From Mesostigma viride (lineage: Eukaryota > Streptophyta > Mesostigmatophyceae > Mesostigmatales > Mesostigmataceae), in assembly GCA_009746045.1 (NCBI GenBank), contig RPFO01000297.1, positions 44,379 through 108,378 on the forward strand: DNA of 64,000 bases. The letters run 5' to 3'. Position numbers and translations under genes: made by a program. The notes beneath the pieces are model-generated. The model worked only from the letters and a program-made list of their open reading frames with translations, was not told where the DNA came from and made no database searches. How positions within the stretch are numbered: position 1 is the first letter of the stretch; each line of letters starts with the position of its first letter. Positions 62,872 to 64,000 of this stretch are shown one piece after another.

Positions 62872-64000
62872 ATGATCAGTCGTTTCACGGTCACGGAGGA
62901 AGCGGCGCTTGAAGCCATCCGGGCGCATCCCCAGCAGATGGGTGCCTACCCTTGCAAGTTCCAGGAGGGACGCCTGTTCGTGAGTGTCCAGCCGGAGGAA
63001 TGGCGGCTGTATGTCCCGGAGCTTTGTAGGGCCGCCTTGCTGCACGAGCTCCACGATTCGTTTCTAGGCGGACATCAAGGAAGCCACCGTCTTTATCCTC
63101 GGGCCCGCAAACATTTCTACTGGCCAGGGATGAAGGAGTATATTGAGACATATGTGCGCCAGTGCCCCTCGTGCCAGATCATGAAGTCCAGGAACACGGG
63201 CTCGCAAGCCGTCCCCAAGACGTTACCTGATCCGATGGGTCCTTGGGACTCTATCATGATGGACTTCATCGGCCCGTTCAAGAAGACGAAGAGCGGCAAC
63301 AGCATGGTCCTGGTGTTCGTGGACCGCCTGACGCGCATGTGTCACTTGGCCCCGTGTCCGGCCGACCTCACTGCGGAGGAGTGCGCCAAGATATACCTGA
63401 CGCACGTGTTCCGTTCCACGGGCTCAGCCGACAGTTCATCTCTGATCGCGACAAGCTCTTCACGGCCAAATTCTGGCAGGAGTTTTCGAGCTGGGCACCA
63501 AGGTGTCGCTGGGTACGGCCTACCACAGTTCGTCCCATCTGGTGGAGCGGCTGAACCGTACAGTGCAAGAGACCATGCGACACTACACCGACGCGGTGGG
63601 CAGCAATTGGGAGGAACTTCTGGGCTTGGTGGAGTTCTCCCTGAACAATGCTCCCCAGGCCGCCCACGGATTTACCCCTTTTTCCTCAACTCTGGCAGGC
63701 ACCCTCTCACGCCTCCCGACCTGCTTATGAGCCCTGACGGGGAGAGGTCAGGTCAAGCTGGACACACGCCAGGGGTTGATCGCTTGCTGCAGCGGATGCA
63801 CCAGGCTCATAACAGTGCGTCCAGGGCTACCGCGCCGCGACCGACGGTATCTGGAGAGGACAGCCGGCAAGCGGGATAACCGGGCGCCGTCCATTGAGGT
63901 GGGCGATTGGGTCCTGGTGGAGGGCCCACAGATCGGACGATTCTCACACAAGGTGGAGAAGGAGCTGAAGACTAAGCTTCGTCCCATGTTCCTGGGCCCT
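62872..64000 (+). CDS. pol of element D: integrase, partial at window end
   Basis: HHCC zinc domain: LHELHDSFLGGHQGSHRLY through YVRQCPSCQIMK. Core: MMDFIGPFKKTKSGNSMVLV, then (after a shift near 63420) RQFISDRDKLFTAKFWQEFS, and (after another near 63500) AYHSSSHLVERLNRTVQETM with the catalytic Glu, and FSLNNAPQAAHGFTPF. The C-terminal part (VGDWVLVEGPQIGRFSHKV) is reached near 63900 and runs off the window. Whether a chromodomain follows cannot be seen. Confidence 0.8.

Larger units (their letters stand above)
56115..64000 (+). mobile_element. Ty3/gypsy LTR retrotransposon D (right end outside window)
   Basis: Order: 5' LTR (56115-56698), primer site, structured leader, small HBD ORF (57444-57782), gag (57917-60247), protease-RT-RNase H-integrase (60202 to window end). 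RNase H before integrase and the DTGA protease identify Ty3/gypsy. It is inserted in gag of element C; the 5 bases before the LTR are CTCAG. At least seven frameshifts break gag and pol as read. Confidence 0.88.

Noticed and set aside
1-64000. tRNA or rRNA genes
   Set aside because: No cloverleaf with matching A and B boxes and no rRNA-like conserved segment was seen by eye; a dedicated scan was not possible.

Overview
This is a transposon-dominated stretch of nuclear DNA from a eukaryote with GT-AG introns. It is most likely a green alga, because it carries a plant/algal-type AMT ammonium transporter and a mitochondrial COX5B beside several generations of nested retroelements. The species cannot be named from sequence alone. 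Only three host genes are well supported: a peptidoglycan-binding-domain protein (28258-28806, -), COX5B (six exons, 29313-35033, +) and an AMT transporter (six exons, 37597-41666, -).

Left part (1-18.6 kb): an ORF with a PHD finger and an ORF with a restriction-like endonuclease (mobile-element remains without reverse transcriptase), then two head-to-head copia-class LTR retrotransposons. Element A (8280-16783, +) is complete, with 644-bp LTRs, a polypurine tract and a 5-bp target duplication CTGTG. It sits inside element B (2836-18553, -), splitting B in its 5' ORF. Both encode an extra ORF upstream of gag, then gag, then a pol whose integrase precedes the protease, the reverse of the usual copia order. 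In A, gag and pol are in one frame separated by UGA-CUA. A also has its RT core inverted.

Middle (18.6-26.6 kb): LINE debris and one full-length APE-type LINE (21499-26007) with a 12-bp target duplication. It interrupts an open reading frame that has AT-hooks upstream and a PHD finger downstream. From 26.6 to 42 kb lie the host genes. COX5B introns are filled with minisatellites and simple repeats.

Right part (43-64 kb): minisatellite arrays interrupted by short terminal-inverted-repeat elements (45458-45916 and 49276-49948), a LINE remnant, weak candidate exons, and a threefold nest: a pogo-like transposase fragment (50887-51151) interrupted by copia element C (51152-56114, -, again integrase before protease), itself interrupted by a Ty3/gypsy element D (56115 to beyond the window). 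D carries an extra small ORF with an RNase H1-type hybrid-binding (viroplasmin-like) domain.

The retroelement reading frames are broken by many 1-4 bp indels, which are private to each copy where copies can be compared. This means decay or long-read assembly error. The host gene exons are intact.
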